Source of the DNA: Pseudomonadota bacterium
Lineage (GTDB): Bacteria; Pseudomonadota; Gammaproteobacteria; Burkholderiales; Methylophilaceae
Length of the DNA stretch: 53,603 bases
Reading direction: 5' to 3'
Assembly (NCBI GenBank): GCA_029569495.1
Contig: JAKQTB010000047.1
Coordinates: 1-53,603 of the forward strand
Shown piece by piece: positions 18,309-27,771 of the stretch; position 1 is the stretch's first letter, and each line of letters starts with the position of its first letter. The position numbers were made by a program, and so were the translations under genes. The notes beneath the pieces were generated by a model. It worked only from the letters and a program-made list of their open reading frames with translations, had not been told where the DNA came from and ran no database searches.

Positions 18309-19373
18309 TTAGCCTTCAATAGGCCGTTCAAATTGATAGTGTGAAACCCACCATTCTTGACCCTGGTTGTAGCCAAATAATTCAGCGCACGCCATAAAAA
18401 ATATGCGCCAGCGATTGCGCCAGCGCGTTGCCTCAGTTACCCCATAAGTCGCTTCCAAAATTGGTGTAATCAATGCCTGCTGCTTATCCATATTAACAAG
18501 CCAAGCATTGGCCGTTTTTTCATAATGTGTACCATCCCAGCGCCAGCGTTGCTTCAATTTAAGTTTATCCTGAAAATAAAGCGGTAAATCATCACTTGGC
18601 ATCATGCCGCCAGAGAAGAAAAATTCGCTCATCCAGTCATCTCTACCTTGCACTTCAAACGCGTAAGGGGTTAATCGATGCACAAAAATGTGCATTAAAA
18701 ACTTGCCTCCTGGCACTAACCAATCGTAAATTTTCCCGTACAGCACTGGGTGGTTGCGCATGTGCTCAAACATTTCAACAGATACAACGCGGTCAAACAT
18801 TACATCAATACCAAAAGTACTCGGGCTAAACGTATTCATATCGCAAGTGATGACCTGAATATTGTTTAAGCCTCGCGCCAGTGCCGTTTGCGTGATGTAT
18901 TCGCGCTGGGAATTTGAATTTGACACTGCGGTAATGCGACTTTGTGGAAAGCGCTCCGCCATCCATAGCGTGAGCGACCCCCAGCCGCAACCTAACTCCA
19001 AAATTTGTTGGCCGTTTTGCAACTCGGCATGTTCACAAGTCAGTTGCAGGGCAAAGGCTTCAGCTTCATCTAATTTTTTGGTTTCTGGCAACCAAAAACA
19101 GCTGCTGTATTTACGATGTTGTCCTAGGCACAATGCAAAAAATTCCGTGGGAAGTTCATAGTGCTGGGCGTTTGCTAAATCAGGCAGCAGGGCAATGGGC
19201 GATTGACGCATGGCTGCAATAAAATCTGCCTCAATTTGCGCACTGGCTTCACAATTGGCTGCTGAAATTTCATCTAGCCGTGTTTTGCAAAGTTGGCGTA
19301 TGCCTAACCGAATCGCTGAATCTGGAATTAAGCCTTTTTCGGCCAACTTAATGGCCTCGCTTGTAAACTGCAT
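18309..19373 (-). CDS. SAM-dependent methyltransferase, second Cfa-family enzyme (first gene of the lipid operon)
   Basis: Protein of 354 aa. SAM motif I is ILELGCGWGSLTLWMAERFP (about 124-143), followed by ITAVSNSNSQ and DRVVSVEMFEHMRN. It lacks the long lipid-binding N-terminus of true Cfa and is closest to the coclaurine N-methyltransferase-like branch of the superfamily. It has a good AAGGAAAGCG ribosome site and is the first gene of the unit, downstream of repeat copy 3. It probably methylates an acyl chain or another amphipathic substrate; the substrate is unknown. Confidence 0.83.
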   Translation of the reverse strand: MQFTSEAIKLAEKGLIPDSAIRLGIRQLCKTRLDEISAANCEASAQIEADFIAAMRQSPIALLPDLANAQHYELPTEFFALCLGQHRKYSSCFWLPETKKLDEAEAFALQLTCEHAELQNGQQILELGCGWGSLTLWMAERFPQSRITAVSNSNSQREYITQTALARGLNNIQVITCDMNTFSPSTFGIDVMFDRVVSVEMFEHMRNHPVLYGKIYDWLVPGGKFLMHIFVHRLTPYAFEVQGRDDWMSEFFFSGGMMPSDDLPLYFQDKLKLKQRWRWDGTHYEKTANAWLVNMDKQQALITPILEATYGVTEATRWRNRWRIFFMACAELFGYNQGQEWWVSHYQFERPIEG

Positions 19374-19481
19374 CGCTTTCCTTGTTTCATATTATGATTG
19401 AACTCAATACAAGACAATAAGAGCGGCTTCTGGTTCTACTCAGGGTTAAAGATAATTGTGAAATAGCATGAAAATTAAATG

Positions 19482-19546
19482 AAACCTTTTTCGATGCTCT
19501 GGAAGCCTTGTAAATAAAAGCTTGCAGAGGCATAAAAAATCCTCGG
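19482..19546 (+). repeat. Dispersed palindromic repeat, copy 3
   Basis: Left end AAACCTTTTTCGATGCT, arms CTGGAAGCCTT and AAAGCTTGCAG, right end AAAAAATCCTCGG. It shares a CTCGGAGGAAAA right border with copy 4. It lies between the lipid operon promoter side and the sulP 3' end. Confidence 0.9.
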
Positions 19547-19594
19547 AGGAAAATAACCGGAAATAAATCGATTTACTGTATTGTCAGATAAACG

Positions 19595-21220
19595 CTATTC
19601 AGCCACACGTATCTGCTGAAGTTGGTCAATGACATTCTCTTTACCCATTTGCCCAGTAATGCCTGACAATTGGAGTTTATTAAGCACATTCGGGCGCGCC
19701 TGGCACAACACCAATCGCGTTTGATGACGCTTGCAGGCATCATACAAATCCCACAACGCTTGAATACCTGTAGCATCGATAAAAGGTACTTTGTCGAGCC
19801 TTAACACTAGGACGTCTGCATGCTTGTGTGCGCTTTCTAAAGCACTTTCTAAATGCTGGGCGGCCCCGAAAAAGAATGGACCTTCCATGCCAAACACCAC
19901 GGTATTTTCTGGCAACTTAAAATCAACATCGGCTACTTCCTGAAATAAAGTTTCTTGCGATTGTTGTGTAATCACCACCGCTTCGGACATGCGCTTCATA
20001 AAAAGTAGACAAGCCAGTAATACACCAATATTCACAGCAATCACTAAATCACCAAACACCGTCAGCAAGAAGGTAATCAGCAGCACGGCCACGTCAGCTT
20101 TGGGTGCTGTAAGTACCATGTGTGTAAATCGGTGTAGCTCACTCATGTTATAAGCCACCACAAACAATATCGCTGAAAGTGCGCACAACGGAATATGCGA
20201 AGCCAGTGGCGCCAACAAAAGTACGATTACTACCAGTGTTGCCACATGTACCAAACCCGCTAACGGGCTGTTACCACCATTGCGAATATTGGTAGCGGTA
20301 CGTGCAATGGCGCCAGTAGAGGCAAATCCACCAAATAACGGTGAGAAAATATTCGCAATCCCTTGCCCCACCAACTCCTGATTAGAGTCATGCTTTGTGC
20401 CACTCATGCCATCTGCCACGACAGCCGATAACAGCGACTCAATTGCCCCTAAAAGTGCAATGGTAAACGCTGGCCCAATCAGCTTTAACACCTCAGAAAA
20501 AGTGATGGAAGGTACCTGAAAATGTGGCAAAGTCTGTGGAATGCCGCCAAAAGCGCTGCCGATGGTGGCAACTTGTTCAAACTGAAAAAACCATTGAACA
20601 AGCGTCGCGACCACCATCGCCACTAAAGGGGATGGAATACGTTTTAAGACGCGCGGTGAAGCTAATAACACGATTACAGTCAGTAATGCCAGCAAAGTGG
20701 TTTCAAGCTGAAACGTTGGAAATGCCTGAACGAGATGCCAAAACTTTTCATGAAAATGCTCAACGCCGATAATGGCTGTCAAGCCAAAAAAGTCTTTCCA
20801 CTGCCCAACAAAAATGATCAGCCCTATCCCGCTGGTAAAACCAACAATCACAGGATCTGGAATGTACTTGATGACGCCGCCTAAGCGCGTCAACCCCATT
20901 ACAATCAGCATTACGCCTGCCATTAGCGTAGCCACTTGCAAACCTTCAATGCCATATTTAGCAGTGATGCCCGCTAAAATCACAATAAACGCCCCTGTTG
21001 GACCTGCGATTTGTAAACGACTACCACCACATAATGAAGTTAAACCGCCAGCAACGATTGCGGTATAAAGCCCTTGCTCAGGCTTTGCCCCTGATGCAAT
21101 GGCAAAAGCCATTGCCAAAGGCAAGGCAACCACACCAACAATGACGCCTGCCAATATATTATTCAACCAATGCGCTTTTGATAGCAGGCCCGCATGTTTG
21201 GCTTCGAGAATGGCGATCAT
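19595..21220 (-). CDS. SulP family anion transporter with STAS domain
   Basis: Protein of 541 aa. A 10-14 segment membrane domain with the SulP signature stretch VALPLAMAFAIASGAKPEQGLYTAI (quoted parts: ALPLAMAFAIASG) is followed by a C-terminal STAS domain (about 430-541) containing LRLDKVPFIDATGIQAL. Members move sulfate, bicarbonate or other anions. No carbonic anhydrase or sulfur genes are adjacent, so the substrate cannot be named. It is a single-gene unit bracketed by direct repeat copies 3 and 4. Confidence 0.87.
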   Translation of the reverse strand: MIAILEAKHAGLLSKAHWLNNILAGVIVGVVALPLAMAFAIASGAKPEQGLYTAIVAGGLTSLCGGSRLQIAGPTGAFIVILAGITAKYGIEGLQVATLMAGVMLIVMGLTRLGGVIKYIPDPVIVGFTSGIGLIIFVGQWKDFFGLTAIIGVEHFHEKFWHLVQAFPTFQLETTLLALLTVIVLLASPRVLKRIPSPLVAMVVATLVQWFFQFEQVATIGSAFGGIPQTLPHFQVPSITFSEVLKLIGPAFTIALLGAIESLLSAVVADGMSGTKHDSNQELVGQGIANIFSPLFGGFASTGAIARTATNIRNGGNSPLAGLVHVATLVVIVLLLAPLASHIPLCALSAILFVVAYNMSELHRFTHMVLTAPKADVAVLLITFLLTVFGDLVIAVNIGVLLACLLFMKRMSEAVVITQQSQETLFQEVADVDFKLPENTVVFGMEGPFFFGAAQHLESALESAHKHADVLVLRLDKVPFIDATGIQALWDLYDACKRHQTRLVLCQARPNVLNKLQLSGITGQMGKENVIDQLQQIRVAE

Positions 21221-21329
21221 GGTGTTCAGATTTTACAAAATTGAAGTCACAAGTATAACGCTTGATGACCTAGCTGATGCACTTAATACTTTCAAAAAAA
21301 ACTAAGAAAAATGCAAGAATTTTTCAAGC

Positions 21330-21393
21330 AACCTTTTTCGATGCCCTGCGAGCCTTATAAATAAAGGCTCGCAGAGGCAAAAAAAATCCTCGG
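21330..21393 (+). repeat. Dispersed palindromic repeat, copy 4
   Basis: The best-formed copy. Left end AACCTTTTTCGATGCC, perfectly complementary arms CTGCGAGCCTT and AAGGCTCGCAG, right end AAAAAATCCTCGG. It lies between the sulP start and the puuB stop. Confidence 0.92.
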
Positions 21394-21436
21394 AGGAAAA
21401 CAGACGTTTTAAATTCGGTTTTGGATGCTGAAAAAA

Positions 21437-22744
21437 TCAGCCTAAGGCATCGCGTAATTTGTACCACGCCATGCCGAGCACGAGTGCCGGCATACGTAAT
21501 AATTTTCCACCTGGAAAGACATGATGCTGAATTTTGGAAAAAATATCGAAGCGCTCTGCTTGACCTGAAATGGCTTCTGCCACTAATTTACCTGCCAGCC
21601 CGGTGAGCGCAACACCGTGGCCAGAAAAACCTTGCAGATAAAACACATTCGGCGACAATCTTCCAAAGTCTGGCGCACGACTCATGGTGATGTCCACAAA
21701 GCCGCCCCAGGTAAATTGCACTGGCGTAGATTTAAGTTGCGGAAAAGTCTCCACCATCCGCGCTTGCATGCTTTGCGTTAAATTAGGCGGCGTGAGTGCG
21801 CTGTAGCTAACGCGTCCGCCGTAAATCATTCGATGGTCAGCAGAAAATCTAAAGTAATCCAATATAAAATTGGTGTCACACACGGCCGCATTGCTGGGGA
21901 TAAGCGTTTTGGTGATTGTTGCGTCAATCGGCTCGGTGCCAATAATATAAGTACCTACCGGCATAATGCGTTTGCCCAAACTTGGCGCTAATTGTGGCGA
22001 CACTTCTGGCAAATACATGTTACCCGCCAGCACCACAAACTGAGCTTTGATGCTGCCAATTTTGGTGTTAAGTTGCACTGTTTCACCCTGTTGCATGTGC
22101 GTAACAGCAGAATGCTGAAAAATACGCACACCCAAACTGGCGGCAGCTTTTGCCAAACCAAGGCAATAATTAAGGGGATGCACATGCCCACCAGTTTTAT
22201 CATAATAGCCGTTGAAATAGCGCGGGCTGTCTATCCAACGGCCAATTTCTTGCGGTGCTATCCATTCAGCAATAGCATCATACTGGTAACGCGTTGCCAT
22301 GTTGTCGTACCACTGGCGTAGAGATGCACCTTTTTTTGGGTTGACTGAAACGCCCAAAAAGCCATCGGTTAAATCGCAATCAATGTTAAAGCGTTGAACG
22401 CGCTCGCGCACCAAGTTGAGCGCCTCTAACGACATATTCCAGACTTGTTTGGCGGCATCAAAGCCCAGCGCGCTTTCAATGACTGCTTGCTCACAGGCCA
22501 AACCGGCAATGAGTTGCCCGCCATTGCGGCCGCTTGCGCCAAAGCCAATGGTGTTGGCCTCTACCACCACGACCGAGTAACCACGGTCAGCCAATTCAAT
22601 CGCGGCTGATAGCCCGGCAAAACCACCGCCCACCACGCATACATCTGCCTGCATTTCACCCTGTAAAACGGGGTAATCTGGCTGCGCATTTGCGCTGGCA
22701 ACGTAATAAGAATGTTGCGTGAGTTTTAAATCATTGGCCAGCAT
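21437..22744 (-). CDS. puuB: FAD-dependent oxidoreductase, gamma-glutamylputrescine oxidase PuuB-type
   Basis: Protein of 435 aa of the DAO (glycine/D-amino-acid oxidase) family. The FAD motif is VCVVGGGFAGLSAAIELADRG (about 35-55), and GFGASGRNGGQ follows as in PuuB/OrdL. The C-terminus has YLQGFSGHGVALTGLAGKL. PuuB deaminates gamma-glutamylputrescine to the aldehyde used by PuuC. It is separated from puuA, puuC and puuD by the 11-kb repeat-bracketed block. Other amine substrates are possible. Confidence 0.83.
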   Translation of the reverse strand: MLANDLKLTQHSYYVASANAQPDYPVLQGEMQADVCVVGGGFAGLSAAIELADRGYSVVVVEANTIGFGASGRNGGQLIAGLACEQAVIESALGFDAAKQVWNMSLEALNLVRERVQRFNIDCDLTDGFLGVSVNPKKGASLRQWYDNMATRYQYDAIAEWIAPQEIGRWIDSPRYFNGYYDKTGGHVHPLNYCLGLAKAAASLGVRIFQHSAVTHMQQGETVQLNTKIGSIKAQFVVLAGNMYLPEVSPQLAPSLGKRIMPVGTYIIGTEPIDATITKTLIPSNAAVCDTNFILDYFRFSADHRMIYGGRVSYSALTPPNLTQSMQARMVETFPQLKSTPVQFTWGGFVDITMSRAPDFGRLSPNVFYLQGFSGHGVALTGLAGKLVAEAISGQAERFDIFSKIQHHVFPGGKLLRMPALVLGMAWYKLRDALG

Positions 22745-22762
22745 AGGTTTGGTGGCTGGCCG

Positions 22763-23302
22763 TTAATGCTGCGCAGATGAATGCGACATCAATTTATCAA
22801 TATAGGCAATTGCCACCGCTGAAAATACAAAGGTCATGTGGATAATGGTTTGCCAAATAAGCACTTTATCCGTCAAATTTTCTGCATTGATAAAAGTTTT
22901 GAGTAAATGGATGGATGAAATGCCGATAATAGCTGTGGCCAGTTTCACTTTCAGCAAATTGGCATTCACATGTGAAAGCCAATCCGGCTCATCAGGGTGG
23001 CCTTCCAGATTCAGACGCGACACAAACGTTTCATACCCCCCCACAATCACCATAATCAGCAAGTTTGAAATCATCACCACATCAATTAAACCTAATACAA
23101 TCAACATGATATCGGCTTCTTTAATTTTGTGTGCAGTAGACACCAAGTGAACAAGTTCCACACCAAAAAAGAACACATACACCGCCTGCGCAACGATTAA
23201 GCCTAAATATAGCGGCAGTTGCAGCCAGCGGCTACCAAACAAAATATTGGTCATGATGCTGCCTTGCTTGTATTGTGTGGCGGTTGTTGTTTTTTCACTC
23301 AT
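22763..23302 (-). CDS. YqhA/UPF0114 family inner-membrane protein
   Basis: Protein of 179 aa with four hydrophobic segments. The family-typical stretch SRWLQLPLYLGLIVAQ is near the N-terminus, and NLLIMVIVGGYETFVSRL is in the middle. The ATG at 23302 has an AGGAAAT ribosome site. Function unknown; some relatives are described only as small membrane proteins. It precedes puuB by 18 bp on the same strand and may be cotranscribed with it. Confidence 0.85.
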   Translation of the reverse strand: MSEKTTTATQYKQGSIMTNILFGSRWLQLPLYLGLIVAQAVYVFFFGVELVHLVSTAHKIKEADIMLIVLGLIDVVMISNLLIMVIVGGYETFVSRLNLEGHPDEPDWLSHVNANLLKVKLATAIIGISSIHLLKTFINAENLTDKVLIWQTIIHMTFVFSAVAIAYIDKLMSHSSAQH

Positions 23303-23421
23303 ATTTCCTAGTCCCTATCTATAGTATGTTGAGGTTACTGCCCAAATTTTAGCTTGAGCTTGCATGATAACTTAACTTGTACGAATTTATTCACTCAAAA
23401 AAATTGCCAACTTAATCTTTT

Positions 23422-24357
23422 TTAATTCCCTTCATGATTTGCCATTTTTCCGCAAATCCAAGTCCACACCAGCGTTGCTGCGGCATTTGAAGTTAATTCA
23501 GCATGGTCATAAGGTGGCGAAACTTCGCATAAATCCATGCCTACCCAATTCAAGTCATGCCAAGCTTCCAATAGCGTCATGGCTTGTGCCGTCGTTAAGC
23601 CGCCCACTTCAGGCGTGCCGGTGCCGGGCGCAAACGCTGGGTCTAGCGCATCAATATCAAAAGTTAAATACAAGGGCGGATTGCCGGCTTTACGCATACG
23701 CGCACGCACTTCATCAATCACTGTATTAAGCGCGTCACCATCTTTTCCGCGTAATTCGCGCGCGGTATAGATTTTTCCGCCTTGGTCGCTGACAAACTCG
23801 CGCGCAGTGCGCTCTCCTGCTGAGCGAATGCCAATCTGCACAAAGCAATTAGGGTCAACCAAGCCTTCGGTAATGGCCTCATACACCCACGTGCCATGCC
23901 CTGAAGGTTCGCCAAAATGATCTGTCCACGTATCGCAATGCGCATCAAAATGAATACAGGCTAAGGGTTGCTGATAATGGGCATGATAGGCGCGCAGTAA
24001 CGGCAGCGTGATTGAATGGTCACCTCCCAGCCAGATGCATGTTTGCTTTTTGATGAGGTCAACGACTTGCGGCATCAATGCACTGCGCATCGCGTCTAGG
24101 TTCGTGTTTGGTAAAGCTAAATCGCCCACATCTTGCAAATTCTCAATTGGAGATATTTCAAACAAAGGATGTGTTGCATCACACAGCATTTGGCTGGCAT
24201 GGCGGATGGCACTGGGGCCAAAACGCGCCCCTGGCCGATTGGTGCAACTGCCATCCCAATTCACCCCCGCAATCGCATAGCGCTTGTGGGCGGGCGTTTT
24301 GTCAATGGGTAACCCAAGAAAGCCACTGGTTGATAAATAAGCAAATGCGTGGTCCAT
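23422..24357 (-). CDS. speB: Agmatinase / ureohydrolase family protein
   Basis: About 311 aa from MDHAFAYLSTSG at 24357, which has GGAAC upstream; the track start at 24393 is twelve codons longer. Ureohydrolase metal motifs are complete: GGDHSITLP, HFDAHCDTW and TFDIDALDPAFAPG. It would hydrolyse agmatine to putrescine and urea at a di-Mn site, feeding the puu pathway encoded around it. Guanidinobutyrase is an alternative that would also fit, since it yields GABA. Confidence 0.85.
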   Translation of the reverse strand: MDHAFAYLSTSGFLGLPIDKTPAHKRYAIAGVNWDGSCTNRPGARFGPSAIRHASQMLCDATHPLFEISPIENLQDVGDLALPNTNLDAMRSALMPQVVDLIKKQTCIWLGGDHSITLPLLRAYHAHYQQPLACIHFDAHCDTWTDHFGEPSGHGTWVYEAITEGLVDPNCFVQIGIRSAGERTAREFVSDQGGKIYTARELRGKDGDALNTVIDEVRARMRKAGNPPLYLTFDIDALDPAFAPGTGTPEVGGLTTAQAMTLLEAWHDLNWVGMDLCEVSPPYDHAELTSNAAATLVWTWICGKMANHEGN

Positions 24358-24443
24358 GTTCAGTTCCAAAACAACAATGTCAACTGACAACATTATAGGT
24401 AGAATATCTCATACATCCAACTTTTAACCACTGCAACTTTGAT

Positions 24444-25796
24444 ATGCACGCACTCAATTCACAAGCAAAACGACTGTTAGTTGCAGAGCAGGCGCGTTTT
24501 TCACGGTTGCATCCACAATCACTGGCCCTTGCTAAACGCACGCAATCACATTTTCTATATGGTGTGCCAATGCACTGGATGAACGATTGGAGTACGCCTG
24601 CACCACTTTTTATTAAAAGTGCGCAAGGTGTACATTTAACCTGTGCTGATGACATTGACTACACCGATTTTTGTTTGGGTGATACAGGGGCGATGTTTGG
24701 CCACAGTCCTGTAGCCGTGGCGCAAGCCATTGCTAAGCAGGCAAATCATGGCTTAACTGCCATGTTACCCTCAACCTTGGCACCTGCCACAGGTGATGCG
24801 CTATCTGACTTTTTTGGTCTTCCTTTCTGGCAGCTGGCCACAACCGCAACGGATGCTAATCGTTTTGTTTTACGTTGGGCGCGTGCGGTCACAAAACGGA
24901 ATAAGCTATTGGTTTTTGATGGATGCTACCACGGCACGGTGGACGACACGATGGTGGATGTAGTGAATACTAAAACCATTAATCGACCGAGCTTGCTTGG
25001 CCAAGTATACGATTTAGGTCTGCATACGATTTCTGTACCTTTTAACGACCTTGCGGCAGTTGAACAAGCGTTATCGAAAGGTGACATTGCTTGCGTGCTG
25101 ACTGAACCCGTGCTCACCAACTGCGGCATGGTGCTGCCAAAAACTGGCTTTATCGAGGGCTTACGTGCCCTTACCAACCAATATAATAGCCTATTGGTGC
25201 TCGATGAAACACACACCATATCTACCGACCGAGGTGGCTGGGCAAAGGCGCATCAGGTTGTGCCTGATTTTTTAGTGGTAGGCAAGCCAATTGCGGGCGG
25301 CTTACCTGCTGCGGCATATGGTTTTAGTCACGACATGGCAAAACGCATGCAAGCAGAAAAAGATCAGGCACCTGCTGGTCATTCAGGTATTGGTACTACA
25401 TTATCAGGCAATATGATGACGCTTGCTGCCATTCACGCCACGTTAACTGAAGTGGCTACTGAAGTTGCCTATCAGCACATGTTGGCGCTGGCAGAAACGC
25501 TTGCGCTGCAACTCAGCACCATGATCAAAACTCGCAAATTGCCTTGGAATATCACCCGCCTTGGTGCGCGTCTAGAACTGCAATTTTGCGCAACCTCACC
25601 AACAAATGCAGTAGAAGCGCGCCGTGCGCAAAACGATATTTTAGAAAGTGCTATACATCTTTATTTACTTAATCGCGGCGTACTGCTCACGCCTTTTCAT
25701 AACATGATGCTTATTAGCCCCGCGACCAGCCAAGATGATATTGCGCGCCTAATAAAGCATTTTGATGCCTGCCTTGACGCGATTTTAGCCGCTTAA
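24444..25796 (+). CDS. Class III PLP aminotransferase, glutamate-1-semialdehyde-mutase-like, substrate unknown
   Basis: Protein of 450 aa. It has GDTGAMFGHSPVAVA near the N-terminus, LVFDGCYHGTVDD, the PLP aspartate in LVLDETHT and the Schiff-base lysine in VVGKPIAGGLPAAAYG. The layout is closest to glutamate-1-semialdehyde aminomutases, but the DETHT motif and a C-terminal GVLLTPFHNMMLIS suggest a distinct subfamily. It is divergent from speB with under 90 bp between starts, so they may be co-regulated. I cannot name its reaction. Confidence 0.75.
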   Translation: MHALNSQAKRLLVAEQARFSRLHPQSLALAKRTQSHFLYGVPMHWMNDWSTPAPLFIKSAQGVHLTCADDIDYTDFCLGDTGAMFGHSPVAVAQAIAKQANHGLTAMLPSTLAPATGDALSDFFGLPFWQLATTATDANRFVLRWARAVTKRNKLLVFDGCYHGTVDDTMVDVVNTKTINRPSLLGQVYDLGLHTISVPFNDLAAVEQALSKGDIACVLTEPVLTNCGMVLPKTGFIEGLRALTNQYNSLLVLDETHTISTDRGGWAKAHQVVPDFLVVGKPIAGGLPAAAYGFSHDMAKRMQAEKDQAPAGHSGIGTTLSGNMMTLAAIHATLTEVATEVAYQHMLALAETLALQLSTMIKTRKLPWNITRLGARLELQFCATSPTNAVEARRAQNDILESAIHLYLLNRGVLLTPFHNMMLISPATSQDDIARLIKHFDACLDAILAA

Positions 25797-25805
25797 ACTA
25801 AAAAA

Positions 25806-26180
25806 TTAAGCGAGCGAGACAATCGCCTCAATTTCCACCAATACATCACGTGGTAATTTAGCCACTTGCACGGTGGAGCGTGCTGGTGTGTGATTGCCAA
25901 ACACTTCGCCATAGACTTTATTCATTTGCACAAAGTCATCTAAATTTTTGAGAAAAACCGTCGTTTTCACCACTTTGTTTAAATTAGCGCCCGCTGCTTC
26001 AATCACCGCTTTGAGATTACTCAACACCTGCGTGGTTTGCACCGTAATATCGCCATCATTGAGTGTGCCATCAGGGCGAAGCGGAATTTGACCTGAGGTA
26101 AATAATAAATCCCCCACCACCATGGCTTGTGAATAAGGGCCAATAGCGGCAGGTGCGTTAGGTGTTTGAATAACGTGCAT
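25806..26180 (-). CDS. ridA: RidA family enamine/imine deaminase
   Basis: Protein of 124 aa, normal RidA length. It starts MHVIQTPNAPAAIGPYSQA and has GDLLFTSGQIPLRPDG, with the conserved Arg in NHTPARSTVQVAKLP and the end VEIEAIVSLA. RidA hydrolyses reactive enamine and imine intermediates made by PLP enzymes and amino-acid oxidases. That fits its place beside dadA and several aminotransferases. It converges with the plus-strand aminotransferase 10 bp away. Confidence 0.92.
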   Translation of the reverse strand: MHVIQTPNAPAAIGPYSQAMVVGDLLFTSGQIPLRPDGTLNDGDITVQTTQVLSNLKAVIEAAGANLNKVVKTTVFLKNLDDFVQMNKVYGEVFGNHTPARSTVQVAKLPRDVLVEIEAIVSLA

Positions 26181-26311
26181 AAAAATTCGCTTTCTTATTT
26201 AAAATATATGAGTGCTAACATACTAATTCAACCAATCGTCGTGGTCACATTATAAAGGCTATTTAGCCAATTGCACTTACCGGTAAATGCATTAAACACG
26301 CAGTTTTGTGC

Positions 26312-27583
26312 CTAACTGTAGCGGCTTAAATTGAGGTCATCAATACGAATGCCCGTATCGTCATTCACCATCATATTGGCCAGCACTTGGCCTGAACCAC
26401 AGGCCATGGTCCAGCCTAGGGTGCCGTGGCCGGTGTTGAGCCACACATTGGGGTACGCGGCCGATGCTTGGCCAATAATCGGTGTGCCATCGGGAGTCAT
26501 TGGGCGCAGACCCGTCCAAAATAGGGCTTGCGAAGTATCCCCCGCATTAGGATACAAGCCTTTCAACACCATCTCCAATGTCTCACGCCGGCGAGGGTTC
26601 AAGCCTAAATCAAACCCGGCTAATTCTGCCATACCACCTACGCGAATTCTGTGATCAAAACGGGTGATGGCCACTTTATAGGTTTCATCCATCACGGTTG
26701 AAACAGGCGCCGCTTCAGCGTTAATAATGGGGACAGTTAGCGAGTAACCTTTGACCGGATACACCGGAATCTGCAAGCCAAAGCCTTGCATCAATGCACG
26801 TGTGTAACTGCCTAAGGCCACCACATATTGGTCCGCTTGCAGGGTTTCGCGATGTTCTGCCGTACTGATTTCTACACCGTTTATTTTACCGTTGGATTCT
26901 AGCAGGCGCTCTATCACCACACCATTACGGAATTTCACACCGAGCTTTTCAGCTTCAATCGCCAATTGAGTGGTAAAAAGCTGGCAATCACCGGTTTCAT
27001 CACCCGGCAAGCGTAATCCACCCAGTAACTGATTTTTTACCAATGCCAAAGCAGGCTCGGCACGCACACAGCCATCTGGGTCAAGGTGCTCAAACGGCAC
27101 GCCCATACGCGTTAGCACGGCAATATCTTTTGCTTCAGCGTTGAGTTGTTGTTGCGTGCGAAACACCTGCAAAGTGCCCTGCGCACGGCCTTCATACTGA
27201 ATGTCTAACTCTGCACGAAGCTGAATTAAGCAATCACGGCTATATTCAGCCAAGCGCACCATGCGCTCTTTATTGCGGGCATAACTTTTGGCGTTGCAAT
27301 TTTGTAAAAGTTGAAACACCCATTGCAGTTGCCATAACGTGCCATCTGGCTTAATGGCCAAGGGTGAATGGCGCTGAAACAGCCATTTTAAGGCTTTGGC
27401 TGGCACACCGGGCGCCGCCCATGGCGCTGAATAACCGGGTGAAATCTGTCCGGCATTGGCAAAACTGGTTTCTAATGCGACGGCTGGCTGGCGGTCAATG
27501 ACCGTGACCTCAAACCCTTTTTTGGCTAAATAATATGCACTAGTAACACCCACCACACCCGAACCTAATACCAGCACTTTCAT
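26312..27583 (-). CDS. dadA: D-amino acid dehydrogenase small subunit DadA
   Basis: Protein of 423 aa. The FAD motif [19 protein letters not shown] is at residue 4, followed by [22 protein letters not shown], a DadA signature. The C-terminus has [14 protein letters not shown] and [16 protein letters not shown]. It oxidises D-amino acids such as D-alanine to 2-keto acids, passing electrons to the quinone pool. Oxidation gives imines, which links it to ridA downstream (130-bp gap). No alanine racemase is next to it. Confidence 0.9.
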   Translation of the reverse strand: MKVLVLGSGVVGVTSAYYLAKKGFEVTVIDRQPAVALETSFANAGQISPGYSAPWAAPGVPAKALKWLFQRHSPLAIKPDGTLWQLQWVFQLLQNCNAKSYARNKERMVRLAEYSRDCLIQLRAELDIQYEGRAQGTLQVFRTQQQLNAEAKDIAVLTRMGVPFEHLDPDGCVRAEPALALVKNQLLGGLRLPGDETGDCQLFTTQLAIEAEKLGVKFRNGVVIERLLESNGKINGVEISTAEHRETLQADQYVVALGSYTRALMQGFGLQIPVYPVKGYSLTVPIINAEAAPVSTVMDETYKVAITRFDHRIRVGGMAELAGFDLGLNPRRRETLEMVLKGLYPNAGDTSQALFWTGLRPMTPDGTPIIGQASAAYPNVWLNTGHGTLGWTMACGSGQVLANMMVNDDTGIRIDDLNLSRYS

Positions 27584-27673
27584 CGCAAATACTCAGTTTA
27601 TGACAATGATTCTAGTGTAGAACGAATTAAAATTTAATCAAGGCAAAAAGCAAGAAATCATGTCAAATTTCGC

Positions 27674-27737
27674 CCGAGAAAAAAATAATGCTCTGAGAGC
27701 CTTTATTTATAAGGCTCTCAGAGCATCGAAAAAGGTT
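27674..27737 (-). repeat. Dispersed palindromic repeat, copy 5 (inverted)
   Basis: Reverse orientation relative to copies 1-4. Read on the minus strand: AACCTTTTTCGATGCTCTG, arms CTGAGAGCCTT and AAGGCTCTCAG, then CTCGG. The C-G pair of other copies is replaced by A-T on both arms, a compensatory change. It lies between dadA and the second potF gene. Confidence 0.92.
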
Positions 27738-27771
27738 GGTGCAGATTTTATGCTGTTAATTTGCTAATAAA

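Noticed and set aside
26251-26273. GGCTATTTAGCC hairpin between ridA and dadA as a repeat remnant
   Set aside because: The stem is only 4 bp, with none of the family's arms or ends.
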